Positions 1 through 7,764 of a stretch of DNA of 35,444 bases are shown piece after piece. The notes under the pieces were generated by a model that was not told the DNA's origin, did not search any database, and was given only the letters and a program-made list of their open reading frames with translations. A program made the position numbers and the translations under genes. Numbering within the stretch: the stretch's first letter is position 1; each line of letters opens with the position of its first letter. The stretch covers positions 1 to 35,444 of the forward strand of contig SFFV01000019.1 of the NCBI GenBank assembly GCA_004557735.1, read 5' to 3'. This DNA is from Clostridiales bacterium (GTDB lineage Bacteria > Bacillota > Clostridia > Oscillospirales > Oscillospiraceae).

Positions 1-1
1 G

Positions 2-511
2 GTCACCGACAAGGTCACCGTCACCGTTACCGAAAAATCGGCCTCCTATGTCTACAACGGCACGGAGCGCAGCATCACGGGCTACAAGTCCATGACGGCC
101 GACAACACGCTCTACGATATTGCGGACGTTGCCGAGACGCCGACCGCGGCGTGGACGGCGAAGGGCACCGACGCGAACAAGTACCCGGTGGGCATCGCCG
201 CGGCCGACTTTGAGAACACGAGCGCCAACTTCACGAACGTGGAGTTTGCGGTCGTGGACGGAGAGCTGGAGATCACGCCGGTCACCGACAAGGTCACCGT
301 CACCGTCGTGGAGAACTCCGACACCGTCACCTATGACGAGCAGGAGCACTCCGTCACGGGCTACAAGTCCATGACGGCGGACAACGCGCTCTACGATATC
401 GCGGATCGGCGTGGACGGCGAAGGGCACCGAGGCGGGCGAGTACCCGGTGGGCATTGCCGCGGCCGACTTTGAGAACACGAGCGTCAACTTCACGAACGT
501 GGCGTTTGTGA
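2..511 (+). CDS. Repeat-rich surface protein, upstream fragment (5' end outside window, frameshifted)
   Basis: The frame is open from the first base, so the start lies upstream of the window. It encodes one full MBG-like beta repeat (about 2-295) and the first half of a second one. Each repeat opens with a VTVTVxEN strand, has a YDGxEHSVxGY-type segment, then a KGTDAxxYPVGI turn and an FTNVEFxxVDG closing strand. Repeats of this kind are extracellular stalk modules in Clostridia surface proteins. At about position 405 the second repeat is 19 nt shorter than its sister repeats; the frame is lost there and runs on as nonsense to 511, while the correct continuation is in the frame used by the next entry. 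The two entries are therefore one gene, broken either in nature or by assembly of near-identical repeats. Confidence 0.7.
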   Translation, partial: VTDKVTVTVTEKSASYVYNGTERSITGYKSMTADNTLYDIADVAETPTAAWTAKGTDANKYPVGIAAADFENTSANFTNVEFAVVDGELEITPVTDKVTVTVVENSDTVTYDEQEHSVTGYKSMTADNALYDIADRRGRRRAPRRASTRWALPRPTLRTRASTSRTWRL

Positions 512-1632
512 TCGTGGACGGCGCTCTCACCATCGAGGCGGACGGCGCCGAAGTGACCGTCACCATCACCGGCAACACCAGGACCGTCACCTACGACGGC
601 AGCGAGCACTCCGTGGAGGGCTACGATGTGGATGTGAACGGTCTCCCCATCAAGGTCACGCCGAGGGCGGGTCTTGAAGCGAAGGCCAGCGGCACAAACG
701 CCGATACCTACCCCATGGGCCTGACGGAAGCCGACTTTACCGCGGAGTCCCAGAACTACAGCAACATCAAGATCGTTGTGAACGACGGCTGGCTGAAGAT
801 CGACCCGATCACCGATAAGGTCACCGTCACCGTTACCGAGAACAAGGGCACGCTCGAGTATGACGGCAACGAACACTCCGTTTCGGGCTACGCGTCCATG
901 ACGGCGGACAACGCGCTCTACGATAACGCGGACGTCGCCGAGACGCCGACCGATGACTGGACGGCGAAGGGGACCGACGCGGGCGAATACCCGGTCGGCA
1001 TCAAGGCCGGAGACTTCAAAAACACGAGCGGCAACTTTACGAACGTGGAGTTTGTGATCGTGGACGGCGCTCTCACCATCACGCGCCGCGGCGAGAATCC
1101 GGAGAGCCCGGTAACGCTCCGCGCGAAGGACAGCACCGTTGTGTTCGACGGCAACTACCATGGCTATGTCGGCCAGACCGCAGAAAATCTCGTGCCGGGC
1201 CACAGCGTGCGCAGCGCGGAGAGCGACTTTGTCGAGAGAACAGTGGGTCTCTATACGGATAAGATCGATCTGCACGACGCGATCATCGTGGATGCCGACG
1301 GGCGCGACGTGACGCGCAACTACGTGCTGACCTACCTCCCCGGGACACTGGAGATCACTCCCTACGAGGGCGAGGTCCTTGTCACCGTCACCGGCAACAA
1401 CGGCGCGTTCCGCTATGACGGCATGATCCATACCGTGAGCGGCTACACCATGGAAGCCTCGGTGCCGCTCTTCACCATGGACGACATCCGCTTCACCGGC
1501 GACGCCACGATCAGCAAGGTTCGCCCCGGCGATTACCAGATGGGCCTGAAGACGGAGGACTTCTCCGTGGAGAACGGCAACTTCACCAACGTGAAATTCA
1601 CCGTGATCGACGGCGGCATGCGGATCTATACC
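2..1632 (+). repeat. Tandem array of about six MBG-like repeat units (about 260-290 bp each)
   Basis: Units begin near 2, 296, 553, 820, 1111 and 1375. Units 1, 2 and 4 are close at DNA level, for example the shared GACGGCG-AAGG stretch and the TTCACGAACGTGG / TTTACGAACGTGG block. Units 3 and 6 are diverged and unit 5 is strongly so. Near-identical units favour slippage and recombination and also assembly errors, which matters for the frameshift near 405. Confidence 0.8.
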
Positions 1633-2436
1633 GTGCGCTACACCGTCGCGTGGATGTTTGACACCGACCAGATGCTCACCGGCGATTCGCCGAACCGCTA
1701 CTTCACCTCCATGGCGAACTACATCAACCGCTCGGATATCTCCCTGGTGCTCCACACCGGCAACGTGGTCGCGGATGCCGGGGATCAGAGCCAGTGGGAC
1801 GTCTACAATAACGCCATGCAGCCGCTCTACGACGACGAGAACACCGATGTTCTCATGATCGCCGCGGAGAAGGAAGCTGCCGGCGGAAGCCTGTTCCTGC
1901 AGCAGCCGGTTCGCGAGGACTTCAGGGAGGAAGATCTCTTTGAGGACGGCAAGGGCTTTGTGCACCGCTTCTGCATCGGTGAAAAGAACGTCATCCTCGT
2001 CGGTCTCGGCGCGGACGCGCTGACCGAGGAGGGCTACAAGTGGGCGCGCGAGAAGTTCAACTCCGAAAAGGACGCCTCCGGCATCCTGATGGTGAACACC
2101 TACCTGCTTGAAGACATGACGAAGGACGAGAAGATCCACGAGAGCGCTCTCGATATCGAGAAGGAGATCGTCAAGGCGTGCTCCAACGTCCGCATGGTGC
2201 TCAGCAGCAGCGGCGGCTATTCGAGCCACTACGAGTTCTTCTACGGAGAGCGCAAGGTGATCGCCATCAATTCGGACATCGAAGCGGCGGCGAAGGCGGG
2301 CTACTTCACGCAGCTCACCTTCAACGAGGATCTCAACATCCTCAGCGTCACCAACCTCTGCCCCTACACCTACGACTTCGTGTACAACGAGAGACAGGCG
2401 TATAAGGAGTGCTACGTCCTGAACAACGTACTCTGA
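448..2436 (+). CDS. MBG-like repeat surface protein with degenerate metallophosphoesterase domain
   Basis: This is the main part of the surface protein; coding sense in this frame really begins near 406, and 448 is only the first ATG. It carries the second half of repeat 2, then repeats beginning near 553, 820, 1111 (divergent) and 1375. From about 1633 to the end comes a domain of about 265 residues whose layout follows the calcineurin-like phosphoesterases found on Clostridia surface proteins: a WMFDTDQ strand, a LVLHTGNVVA strand, a QWDVYNNAMQPL helix, a MVNTYLL strand, and NVRMVLSSSGGY. The expected ligands are replaced (HTGD by HTGN, GNHD by AAEKE, HEYLL by NTYLL, GHxH by SSGGY), so catalysis is unlikely. 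No LPXTG, SLH or other anchor is seen at the C-terminus. Repeat and domain calls are from pattern recognition; the loss of activity is inference. Confidence 0.75.
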   Translation: MGIAAADFENTSVNFTNVAFVIVDGALTIEADGAEVTVTITGNTRTVTYDGSEHSVEGYDVDVNGLPIKVTPRAGLEAKASGTNADTYPMGLTEADFTAESQNYSNIKIVVNDGWLKIDPITDKVTVTVTENKGTLEYDGNEHSVSGYASMTADNALYDNADVAETPTDDWTAKGTDAGEYPVGIKAGDFKNTSGNFTNVEFVIVDGALTITRRGENPESPVTLRAKDSTVVFDGNYHGYVGQTAENLVPGHSVRSAESDFVERTVGLYTDKIDLHDAIIVDADGRDVTRNYVLTYLPGTLEITPYEGEVLVTVTGNNGAFRYDGMIHTVSGYTMEASVPLFTMDDIRFTGDATISKVRPGDYQMGLKTEDFSVENGNFTNVKFTVIDGGMRIYTVRYTVAWMFDTDQMLTGDSPNRYFTSMANYINRSDISLVLHTGNVVADAGDQSQWDVYNNAMQPLYDDENTDVLMIAAEKEAAGGSLFLQQPVREDFREEDLFEDGKGFVHRFCIGEKNVILVGLGADALTEEGYKWAREKFNSEKDASGILMVNTYLLEDMTKDEKIHESALDIEKEIVKACSNVRMVLSSSGGYSSHYEFFYGERKVIAINSDIEAAAKAGYFTQLTFNEDLNILSVTNLCPYTYDFVYNERQAYKECYVLNNVL

Positions 2437-2470
2437 AAAAACCCGGGACGGGAGTCCCACACAGCAAAAC

Positions 2471-2500
2471 GATCCCCGGCGGGCTTGCCCGCCGGGGATC
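2471..2500. terminator. Perfect GC-rich hairpin after the surface-protein gene
   Basis: Arms GATCCCCGGCGGGC (2471-2484) and its exact complement (2487-2500) form a 14-bp inverted repeat. No T-tract follows on the plus strand; the minus strand has GTTTTG. It lies between two convergent genes and probably ends the plus-strand transcript, perhaps with help from Rho or from the neighbouring hairpin. Confidence 0.55.
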
Positions 2501-2513
2501 TTCGCGTTGAAAA

Positions 2514-2546
2514 GCAAAAAGGAGGCTGCCGTTAAAAGCAGCCTCC
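2514..2546 (-). terminator. Intrinsic terminator of cysK
   Basis: Read on the minus strand, arms GGAGGCTGC (2546-2538) and GCAGCCTCC (2529-2521) enclose an 8-nt loop and are followed at once by TTTTTGCTTT. It starts 13 bases after the cysK stop codon. This is a textbook hairpin plus T-tract. Confidence 0.85.
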
Positions 2547-2559
2547 CGCGTGCCGTTTC

Positions 2560-3492
2560 TCAGTCCGCAAACAGCGGCGTGGAGAGGTAACGGTCGCCCG
2601 TGTCGGGGAGCAGGGCAACAATGGTCTTGCCCTCGTTTTCGTGCCGCTTTGCCAGCTCGATCGCGGCCCACACGGCGGCGCCGGAGGAAATGCCCACCAG
2701 AACGCCCTCCTTCCGCCCGACCAGCCGGCCGGCAGCAAACGCGTCTTCGTTTTCCACGGGGATGATCTCGTCGTAGATCCCGGTGTCCAATACGTCGGGG
2801 ACAAACCCGGCGCCGATGCCCTGGATCTTGTGGCTTCCGGCCACGCCCTTGCTCAGAACGGGGGAAGAGGCAGGCTCCACGGCTACGATCTTTACGCCGG
2901 GGTTCCGGCTCTTCAGATACTCGCCGACGCCCGTGACCGTGCCGCCCGTGCCGACGCCGGCCACAAAAATGTCCACCTTGCCGTCGGTGTCCTCCCAGAT
3001 CTCGGGACCGGTGGTCGCGCGGTGAATGGCCGGATTGGCCGGATTCACGAACTGACCGGGAATAAAGCTGTTCGGGATCTCCTTCGCCAGCTCGTCCGCT
3101 TTGGCGATCGCGCCCTTCATGCCCTTGGCGCCTTCGGTGAGCACAAGCTCCGCGCCGTAGGCTTTCATAAGCTGGCGGCGCTCCACGCTCATGGTCTCCG
3201 GCATGACGATGATGATGCGGTAGCCGCGGGCAGCAGCCACGGAAGCAAGGCCGATGCCCGTGTTGCCGGAGGTCGGCTCGATGATCACAGAGCCGCTCTT
3301 CAGCAGGCCCTTCTGTTCCGCATCGTCGATCATCGCCTTGGCAATGCGATCCTTTACGCTGCCGGCGGGGTTAAAATACTCCAGCTTGCCAAGCACCCGG
3401 GCCTTGAGACCCTCGGATTTCTCAATATGCACCAGCTCCAGCAGCGGGGTTTTGCCGATCAGCTGATCCGCGGATGTATAGATCTTACGCAT
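2560..3492 (-). CDS. cysK: Cysteine synthase A (O-acetylserine sulfhydrylase)
   Basis: 310 residues, the normal length for CysK. This PLP enzyme makes cysteine from O-acetylserine and sulfide in the cytoplasm. The Schiff-base lysine is K47 in NPAGSVKDR. The substrate loop PTSGNTG is at 73-79, the PLP-phosphate loop GTGGT at 181-185, and the PLP-pyridine serine motif SSGAA at 269-273. The ATG has a strong AGGAGG site 7-8 bases upstream on the minus strand. The gene diverges from an Rrf2 regulator and has its own promoter (3564-3591) overlapped by an inverted repeat, so cysteine- or Fe-S-responsive repression is likely by analogy with CymR/IscR systems. CysM-like enzymes are the alternative, but the motif set and length fit CysK. 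Confidence 0.95.
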   Translation of the reverse strand: MRKIYTSADQLIGKTPLLELVHIEKSEGLKARVLGKLEYFNPAGSVKDRIAKAMIDDAEQKGLLKSGSVIIEPTSGNTGIGLASVAAARGYRIIIVMPETMSVERRQLMKAYGAELVLTEGAKGMKGAIAKADELAKEIPNSFIPGQFVNPANPAIHRATTGPEIWEDTDGKVDIFVAGVGTGGTVTGVGEYLKSRNPGVKIVAVEPASSPVLSKGVAGSHKIQGIGAGFVPDVLDTGIYDEIIPVENEDAFAAGRLVGRKEGVLVGISSGAAVWAAIELAKRHENEGKTIVALLPDTGDRYLSTPLFAD

Positions 3493-3563
3493 GGTTAATT
3501 CCTCCTGATCATTTTATGTTGTTGGGTATTCCGGTATGTGTCTGCGCCCGGCAAAATCGGAGG

Positions 3564-3591
3564 AGTATACGGAAGCTCATCTCAATACCAA
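3564..3591 (-). promoter_or_regulatory. Promoter of cysK
   Basis: On the minus strand, -35 TTGGTA (3591-3586), a 16-bp spacer and -10 TATACT (3569-3564). The -35 hexamer lies inside the inverted repeat at 3585-3611. The leader to the ATG would be about 65 bases. Confidence 0.6.
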
Positions 3592-3611
3592 CCTTTCTTG
3601 TAGGTTTGTAT
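3585..3611. promoter_or_regulatory. Candidate Rrf2-family operator between cysK and the regulator
   Basis: Half-sites ATACCAACC (3585-3593) and GGTTTGTAT (3603-3611) are inverted with 8 of 9 positions matching and a 9-bp gap, giving a 27-bp dyad of the size bound by Rrf2 dimers. It overlaps the -35 box of cysK and lies about 50 bp upstream of the rrf2 -35 box. Binding is inferred from position and symmetry. Confidence 0.5.
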
Positions 3612-3664
3612 GGATTATAAAACGCCGCCGCCCGTTTGTCAATACCGAAAGGGAAAATTTTTTG

Positions 3665-3693
3665 TTGATTTACCCATTTCCCTGCTATATAAT
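3665..3693 (+). promoter_or_regulatory. Promoter of the Rrf2 regulator gene
   Basis: -35 TTGATT (3665-3670), 17-bp spacer, perfect -10 TATAAT (3688-3693). Transcription would start near 3700, leaving a leader of about 23 bases with the GGGAGGA ribosome site. Confidence 0.75.
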
Positions 3694-3722
3694 AGGAATT
3701 AAAGGTAAGGGAGGAACGGGAA

Positions 3723-4154
3723 ATGCTGATCTCAACCAAAGGACGGTATGCGCTTCGGGTCATGGTCGATCTGGCCGAGCATCCGGCGGACGGGTTCATC
3801 CCGCTGAAGGTGATCGCGGAGCGGCAGGATATCTCCGAAAAATATCTGGAGAGCATCATCAAGCTCCTCGTTAAGGCAAAGCTGCTGACCGGCGTGCGGG
3901 GAAAGGGCGGCGGATACCGCCTGACAAAAGCGCCGGAGCAATATACGGTCGGAAGCATTCTGCGGATGACGGAGGAATCCATGGCGCCCGTCTCCTGTCT
4001 GGAGCCCGGCGCCGCGGCGTGCCCCCGGGCGGCGGAATGCCGCACGCTCTCGCTCTGGAAAGGGCTGGATAAGGTTATCGGCGACTATCTGGACAAGTAC
4101 ACGCTGGCCGATCTGACGCATACCGATCCGGGCGGATACGACTATGTTATTTGA
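3723..4154 (+). CDS. Rrf2 family transcriptional regulator (CymR/IscR type)
   Basis: 143 residues, the normal Rrf2 length. The N-terminus MLISTKGRYALRVMVDLA is the typical Rrf2 winged-helix start, with the recognition helix around ISEKYLESIIKLL (37-49) and the wing RGKGGGYRL (59-67). Three cysteines, C92, C100 and C106, fall where IscR-type members hold a [2Fe-2S] cluster (C92/C98/C104 in E. coli IscR). It may therefore sense Fe-S or redox state and not only cysteine supply through CysK, as CymR (which lacks these cysteines) does. The ATG follows a GGGAGGA site. It is divergent from cysK, which is the probable target, and may also control itself. Confidence 0.88.
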   Translation: MLISTKGRYALRVMVDLAEHPADGFIPLKVIAERQDISEKYLESIIKLLVKAKLLTGVRGKGGGYRLTKAPEQYTVGSILRMTEESMAPVSCLEPGAAACPRAAECRTLSLWKGLDKVIGDYLDKYTLADLTHTDPGGYDYVI

Positions 4155-4199
4155 GCGATAAATAAAAGACGCCCGCCCGTGAGAAAAAGCTCCCGCCGC

Positions 4200-4229
4200 T
4201 TGTGCGTACCGCAGGAGACGTGGTATACT
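4200..4229 (+). promoter_or_regulatory. Promoter of relQ
   Basis: -35 TTGTGC (4200-4205), 18-bp spacer, -10 TATACT (4224-4229), about 46 bp upstream of the start codon. No convincing terminator separates this from the regulator gene ending at 4154, so some read-through is possible. Confidence 0.5.
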
Positions 4230-4275
4230 TATTGTAAAGATAATAAACAGCCCACGCCCTCACAAAGGAGAAGCT

Positions 4276-4932
4276 ATGGACGAAGCCAAAAAGAAACCGG
4301 AGCTGCGGGGCGCTCTGCGCGATTTTCTCGTGATGCGCAACCTTTACGAGGCGGCTGCGCGCCAGCTCACGCTGAAATTTGAGATCCTCAACGACGAATT
4401 TAACGGCCTCTACGCCCGCAACCCGATCCACCATATCGAAAGCCGCGTGAAAACGCCGGAGAGCATCGCCGCGAAGCTCATCAAAAAGGGACTGCCGGTC
4501 TCCATTGAGACGGCGCGCGAGTATGTGAACGATATCGCGGGCGTGCGCGTTGTGTGCAGCTATATTGACGATGTCTACCGTGTCGCCGAAATGCTTGAGC
4601 GGCAGAAGGATATCGAGATCATCAAGCGGCAGGACTATATCGCAACGCCGAACTACAACGGCTACCGCTCGCTGCATCTCGATATCCGCGTGCCGGTGTA
4701 TCTCTCCGACCGGACGGAGCAGGTCGTCGCAGAGATCCAGATCCGCACGATCGCCATGGACTTCTGGGCGAGCCTCGAGCACGACATCCGGTATAAGGCC
4801 GACAAGTCCCGTCTGCCGGAGGGGATCAACGAGGAAATGCTCGCCGTCTCCGGCAAGATCGCCGATATCGACCGCCAGATGCAGGATATGTACCGCCGCA
4901 TCCGCGCCGCCGAAACGGAAAAAGCTGAATAA
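4276..4932 (+). CDS. relQ: Small alarmone synthetase, RelQ/YjbM type (GTP pyrophosphokinase)
   Basis: 218 residues with one RelA/SpoT synthetase domain and no HD hydrolase, TGS or ACT domain, as expected for stand-alone RelQ enzymes, which make (p)ppGpp and shorter alarmones from ATP and GDP/GTP. Visible motifs are DIAGVRV (87-93), NYNGYRSLH (127-135) and the catalytic EIQIRT with E153, followed by FWASLEHDIRYK. The C-terminal helix supports tetramer formation in known RelQ proteins. The ATG has AAAGGAGA upstream. It is convergent with the SulP gene across a long hairpin. RelP is the other possibility, but the size and the NPIHHIESRVK start fit RelQ better. Confidence 0.92.
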   Translation: MDEAKKKPELRGALRDFLVMRNLYEAAARQLTLKFEILNDEFNGLYARNPIHHIESRVKTPESIAAKLIKKGLPVSIETAREYVNDIAGVRVVCSYIDDVYRVAEMLERQKDIEIIKRQDYIATPNYNGYRSLHLDIRVPVYLSDRTEQVVAEIQIRTIAMDFWASLEHDIRYKADKSRLPEGINEEMLAVSGKIADIDRQMQDMYRRIRAAETEKAE

Positions 4933-4939
4933 ACGGATC

Positions 4940-4973
4940 GGGCCGCGGCGGAGAAAGCTCTCCGCCGCGGCCC
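4940..4973. terminator. Hairpin between convergent relQ and sulP
   Basis: A 15-bp perfect stem, GGGCCGCGGCGGAGA (4940-4954) with its complement (4959-4973) and a 4-nt loop, starts 8 bases after the relQ stop. Neither side has a real T-tract, so it is either Rho-assisted or mainly a 3'-end stabiliser for both transcripts. Confidence 0.5.
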
Positions 4974-5003
4974 GTGCCGTACAGAATACTTGCCGAAACC
5001 GCG

Positions 5004-6647
5004 TTATTCCGCGATCTCCACGTCCAGCAGATCGAGGATCGCCTGGTCGGCGCTCCAGAAATACGCGCTCTCGCCGAGAAGCTCGGTGATCCCGGCGCGG
5101 TCAAAATAGTGCCGGACGCTTTCGCTCATGCCGCAGCAGGCCACGGTCTTGCCCTGCGCAAGCAGATCTTTGCACAGCTCGAGCATTGCCTGCGCGCCGG
5201 ACACGTCCACGCTCGGCATGCCGCGCAGCGAGAGGATCACATGGTCGTAGGCGGGCATTTCCGCCATGCGGTGATTGAAATTGTCCACCGCACCGAAAAA
5301 CAGCGCGCCCGTCACATACGCCACGCCCGCCGATTCGAGGATCGGCGGTTTTCCGTCGATGGCGCGGAGCTTGTTCGCGTCAATGGCCGAAAAGCTCACG
5401 CGGATCTGGCTGGATTTGGCCATGTACAAAATGGCGGAGTAAATGACGCCGAGCAGGATCGCGACCGTGAGATCAAATACGACCGTTGCGATCATCGTGA
5501 GCAGAAACTGGCTGATGCCGGATTTGAACCTGCGGCGGAATATGTAGCGGATGCCCTCCCAGTCGTTCATGCGCCAGGCCGTGACCATGAGAACGCCCGC
5601 GAGCGCCGAGAGCGGCAGCCGCGCCATCACGCCGCCGAGCAGGAACATGGAGGCGAGCAGAAATACCGAGTGAAAAACGCTCGTGAGCCGCGTCTGCTGA
5701 CCGGACTTGACCGCAACGCTCGTGCGGGCGATCGCCGCCGTGGCGGGCACGCCGCCGAAGAGCGGCAGAAGAATGTTGCCGACGCCCTGCGCGATCAGCT
5801 CCTGATCGGCGTTGAACTCCTCGCCCTTCATGCGCGCGGCGGAAGCGCCGCAGAGGAGGCTCTCGATCATGCCGAGCGCCGCGATCGTCACGATGGGCGA
5901 GAGAAGGGCTTTGACCATCGCAAAATCAAGCGAGGAAAGGTTCAGCCGGTCGGAAAGCAGCAGCGTGCGGGGAATGTCGCCGACGGTGGCGAGGGAATCC
6001 ATAGGAAACACGCTCGCAACGACGGCCGCGAGGACAATGCCGACGAGCGAGCCGGGGACGCGCGCGCCCCACTTTTTCGGCCAGACGACCATGACCGCCA
6101 CGACGAGCAGCCCGATGAGCGCCGCCTGCCAGTTGATGTGGAAGCCGAGACGGCCGTAGGAGAGCAGCTTTTCGATGTTTGTAAGCCCCTCGGACGTTGT
6201 GCCGAAGAAATTGTCGATCTGGCCGAGCGCAATGATGATCGCGATGCCGGACGTAAAGCCCATGATCACGGGCATTGGGATGAAGCCGATGAGCCGCCCG
6301 AGCCGCAGCACACCGGCGATCAGCAGCAAAATGCCGGCGGCAAAGCACGCGAAAAACACGCCCTGCAGCCCATGCGTCGCCACAATGCCGACGAGCACGG
6401 CGCTCATCGCGCCGGTCGGACCGGAGATCTGGTACGACGCGCCGCCGAGCAGCGCGATCACGATGCCGGCGATGATCGCCGTAACAAGACCCGCCGCCGC
6501 GGAAGCGCCGGACGAAACGCCGAAGGCGAGCGCGAGCGGCAGCGCCACGGCGCATACCGTGAGACCGGCAAGAATGTCCTTCGCCAGCTTCGCGGCGTTG
6601 TAGCCGGAAAACTCTCTCTTTAATCCGGCAAAAAACGAAGTAAACAC
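5004..6647 (-). CDS. SulP family inorganic anion transporter with STAS domain
   Basis: 547 residues from the GTG at 6647. The longer frame back to 6764 is rejected: GGGAGGG lies 6 bases before this GTG, and a promoter (6679-6707) lies inside the longer version. The N-terminal part holds about 10-12 membrane segments of SLC26/SulP type (SGPTGAMSAVL early, then IIALLGGASYQIS and GFTSGIAIIIALGQ). The C-terminal 130 residues are a cytoplasmic STAS domain with MPSVDVSGAQAM, where the serine aligns with the phosphorylated serine of anti-sigma antagonists. Members carry sulfate, bicarbonate or dicarboxylates; the substrate cannot be told from sequence. Sulfate would fit the nearby cysK, but the genes are not in one operon. 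No carbonic anhydrase fusion is present. Confidence 0.9.
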   Translation of the reverse strand: MFTSFFAGLKREFSGYNAAKLAKDILAGLTVCAVALPLALAFGVSSGASAAAGLVTAIIAGIVIALLGGASYQISGPTGAMSAVLVGIVATHGLQGVFFACFAAGILLLIAGVLRLGRLIGFIPMPVIMGFTSGIAIIIALGQIDNFFGTTSEGLTNIEKLLSYGRLGFHINWQAALIGLLVVAVMVVWPKKWGARVPGSLVGIVLAAVVASVFPMDSLATVGDIPRTLLLSDRLNLSSLDFAMVKALLSPIVTIAALGMIESLLCGASAARMKGEEFNADQELIAQGVGNILLPLFGGVPATAAIARTSVAVKSGQQTRLTSVFHSVFLLASMFLLGGVMARLPLSALAGVLMVTAWRMNDWEGIRYIFRRRFKSGISQFLLTMIATVVFDLTVAILLGVIYSAILYMAKSSQIRVSFSAIDANKLRAIDGKPPILESAGVAYVTGALFFGAVDNFNHRMAEMPAYDHVILSLRGMPSVDVSGAQAMLELCKDLLAQGKTVACCGMSESVRHYFDRAGITELLGESAYFWSADQAILDLLDVEIAE

Positions 6648-6678
6648 GAAAATCCCTCCCCAAACAGCATACCTGTCC

Positions 6679-6707
6679 ACTATACGCGGAAAAAGCACAA
6701 TTCGCAA
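6679..6707 (-). promoter_or_regulatory. Promoter of the SulP gene
   Basis: On the minus strand, -35 TTGCGA (6707-6702), 17-bp spacer, -10 TATAGT (6684-6679), leading to a short leader and the GTG at 6647. Confidence 0.6.
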
Positions 6708-6833
6708 GAGGAAAAGCGAACATTCTGTGCGTTTTTGAAAAAAAGGAGATATACTGTCGGTCAAAAGAGAAAAATGTTATAAAGATGATATAAGAGACTA
6801 ACGAAAAAGATATACAGGCATCTGACGCGGCCC

Positions 6834-6862
6834 TTGCAATCGGGAGCAAACTGCGATACTAT
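6834..6862 (+). promoter_or_regulatory. Promoter of the PHP-domain gene
   Basis: -35 TTGCAA (6834-6839), 17-bp spacer, -10 TACTAT (6857-6862), 29 bp before the ATG. The rest of the 6648-6891 gap is AT-richer than its surroundings and holds only this and the SulP promoter. Confidence 0.55.
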
Positions 6863-6891
6863 ATTTCCATGAAAATAAAGGAAGCGCATAT

Positions 6892-7731
6892 ATGAGCTGT
6901 ATCGATCTGCATATCCATACCACCGCCTCGGACGGCACGGACACACCGCGCGCCGCCGTGGAGAAGGCGGCGTCTCTCGGCCTTGCCGCCGTGAGCATCA
7001 CCGACCACGACAGCGTATCCGGCGTCCCGGAGGCGATGCGCGCGGGAGCGGAACTCGGCGTGGAGGTCGTGCCGGGGATCGAGGTGTCCTCGGACTATCG
7101 CGACAACAACGTCCACATTCTCGGCTACTTCATCGACCCCGCCGCGGCGCAGCTGCGCCCGGTGCTCGACTGGGTAAAGACCGAGCGGGACGAGCGCAAC
7201 GAGAAGATCGCCGCGATGTTCGCGCGCGACGGATTTGATATCTCCCTTGCGCAGCTGCGCGAGGAGTACCCGGACTCGGTGCTCGGCCGCCCGCACTTCT
7301 GCGAGCACCTAATGCGCAAGGGGTACATTTCTTCCGTGAAGGAGGGGTTTGAAAAGTACCTCGGCGAGGGCAAGCCGTACTATCTGCCAAAGCGCCGCAT
7401 ATCCATTGCCAAAGCCGTGGAGACGATCGTCGCTGCGGGCGGCGTGCCGGTGCTGGCGCACCCGATGCAGTACCGTTATCCCGAGCCGGAACTCATCGAG
7501 CTGATCGAAACGGCAAAGGCGCTCGGCGTCCGGGCGCTGGAGGCGTATTACTCCGAGTTTTCCGCCGGACAGACCGCGTGGCTGCTGCGCGCGGCGGAAA
7601 AATACGGCATGGGCGTTTCCGGCGGCAGCGACTGCCACGGCACGCGCAAAACGCACATCTCCATGGGTACGGGCTGCGGCAATCTTGCGATACCGTACTC
7701 GGTGCTCGAAGAGCTGAAAAAGCTGCGATAA
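6892..7731 (+). CDS. PHP domain-containing phosphoesterase
   Basis: 279 residues. The PHP metal-binding motifs are all present: DLHIH (H7, H9), SDG (D14), TDHDS (D38, H39), PGIEVS (E64), a histidine in NVHILGY (H75), RPHF, LAHPMQ and GSDCHG near the end. This is the stand-alone PHP family that includes E. coli RNase AM/YciV (5'-nucleotide phosphatase and 5'-3' exonuclease on short RNA or pAp). A role in RNA-end or nucleotide turnover is the best guess. Single-gene unit with AAGGAAG before the ATG. Histidinol phosphatase is a less likely alternative because the order of motifs and length match the YciV group. Confidence 0.85.
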   Translation: MSCIDLHIHTTASDGTDTPRAAVEKAASLGLAAVSITDHDSVSGVPEAMRAGAELGVEVVPGIEVSSDYRDNNVHILGYFIDPAAAQLRPVLDWVKTERDERNEKIAAMFARDGFDISLAQLREEYPDSVLGRPHFCEHLMRKGYISSVKEGFEKYLGEGKPYYLPKRRISIAKAVETIVAAGGVPVLAHPMQYRYPEPELIELIETAKALGVRALEAYYSEFSAGQTAWLLRAAEKYGMGVSGGSDCHGTRKTHISMGTGCGNLAIPYSVLEELKKLR

Positions 7732-7764
7732 CAATATAAAGAGGTTTCCCGCTTTCCCAAAAGG

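Noticed and set aside
391..2517. 708-codon open frame on the minus strand across the surface-protein gene
   Set aside because: Third-base GC bias of the plus-strand gene keeps this antisense frame open. The product is rich in H, V, R and D without any known motif, while the plus strand gives repeat domains.
4974..6623. 549-codon open frame on the plus strand across the SulP gene
   Set aside because: Composition (H, R, A, D rich) is typical of antisense to membrane-protein codons; no motif found.
6648..6764. Extra 39 residues at the SulP N-terminus from the ATG at 6764
   Set aside because: The region contains a good -35/-10 pair, and GGGAGGG is placed correctly for the GTG at 6647.
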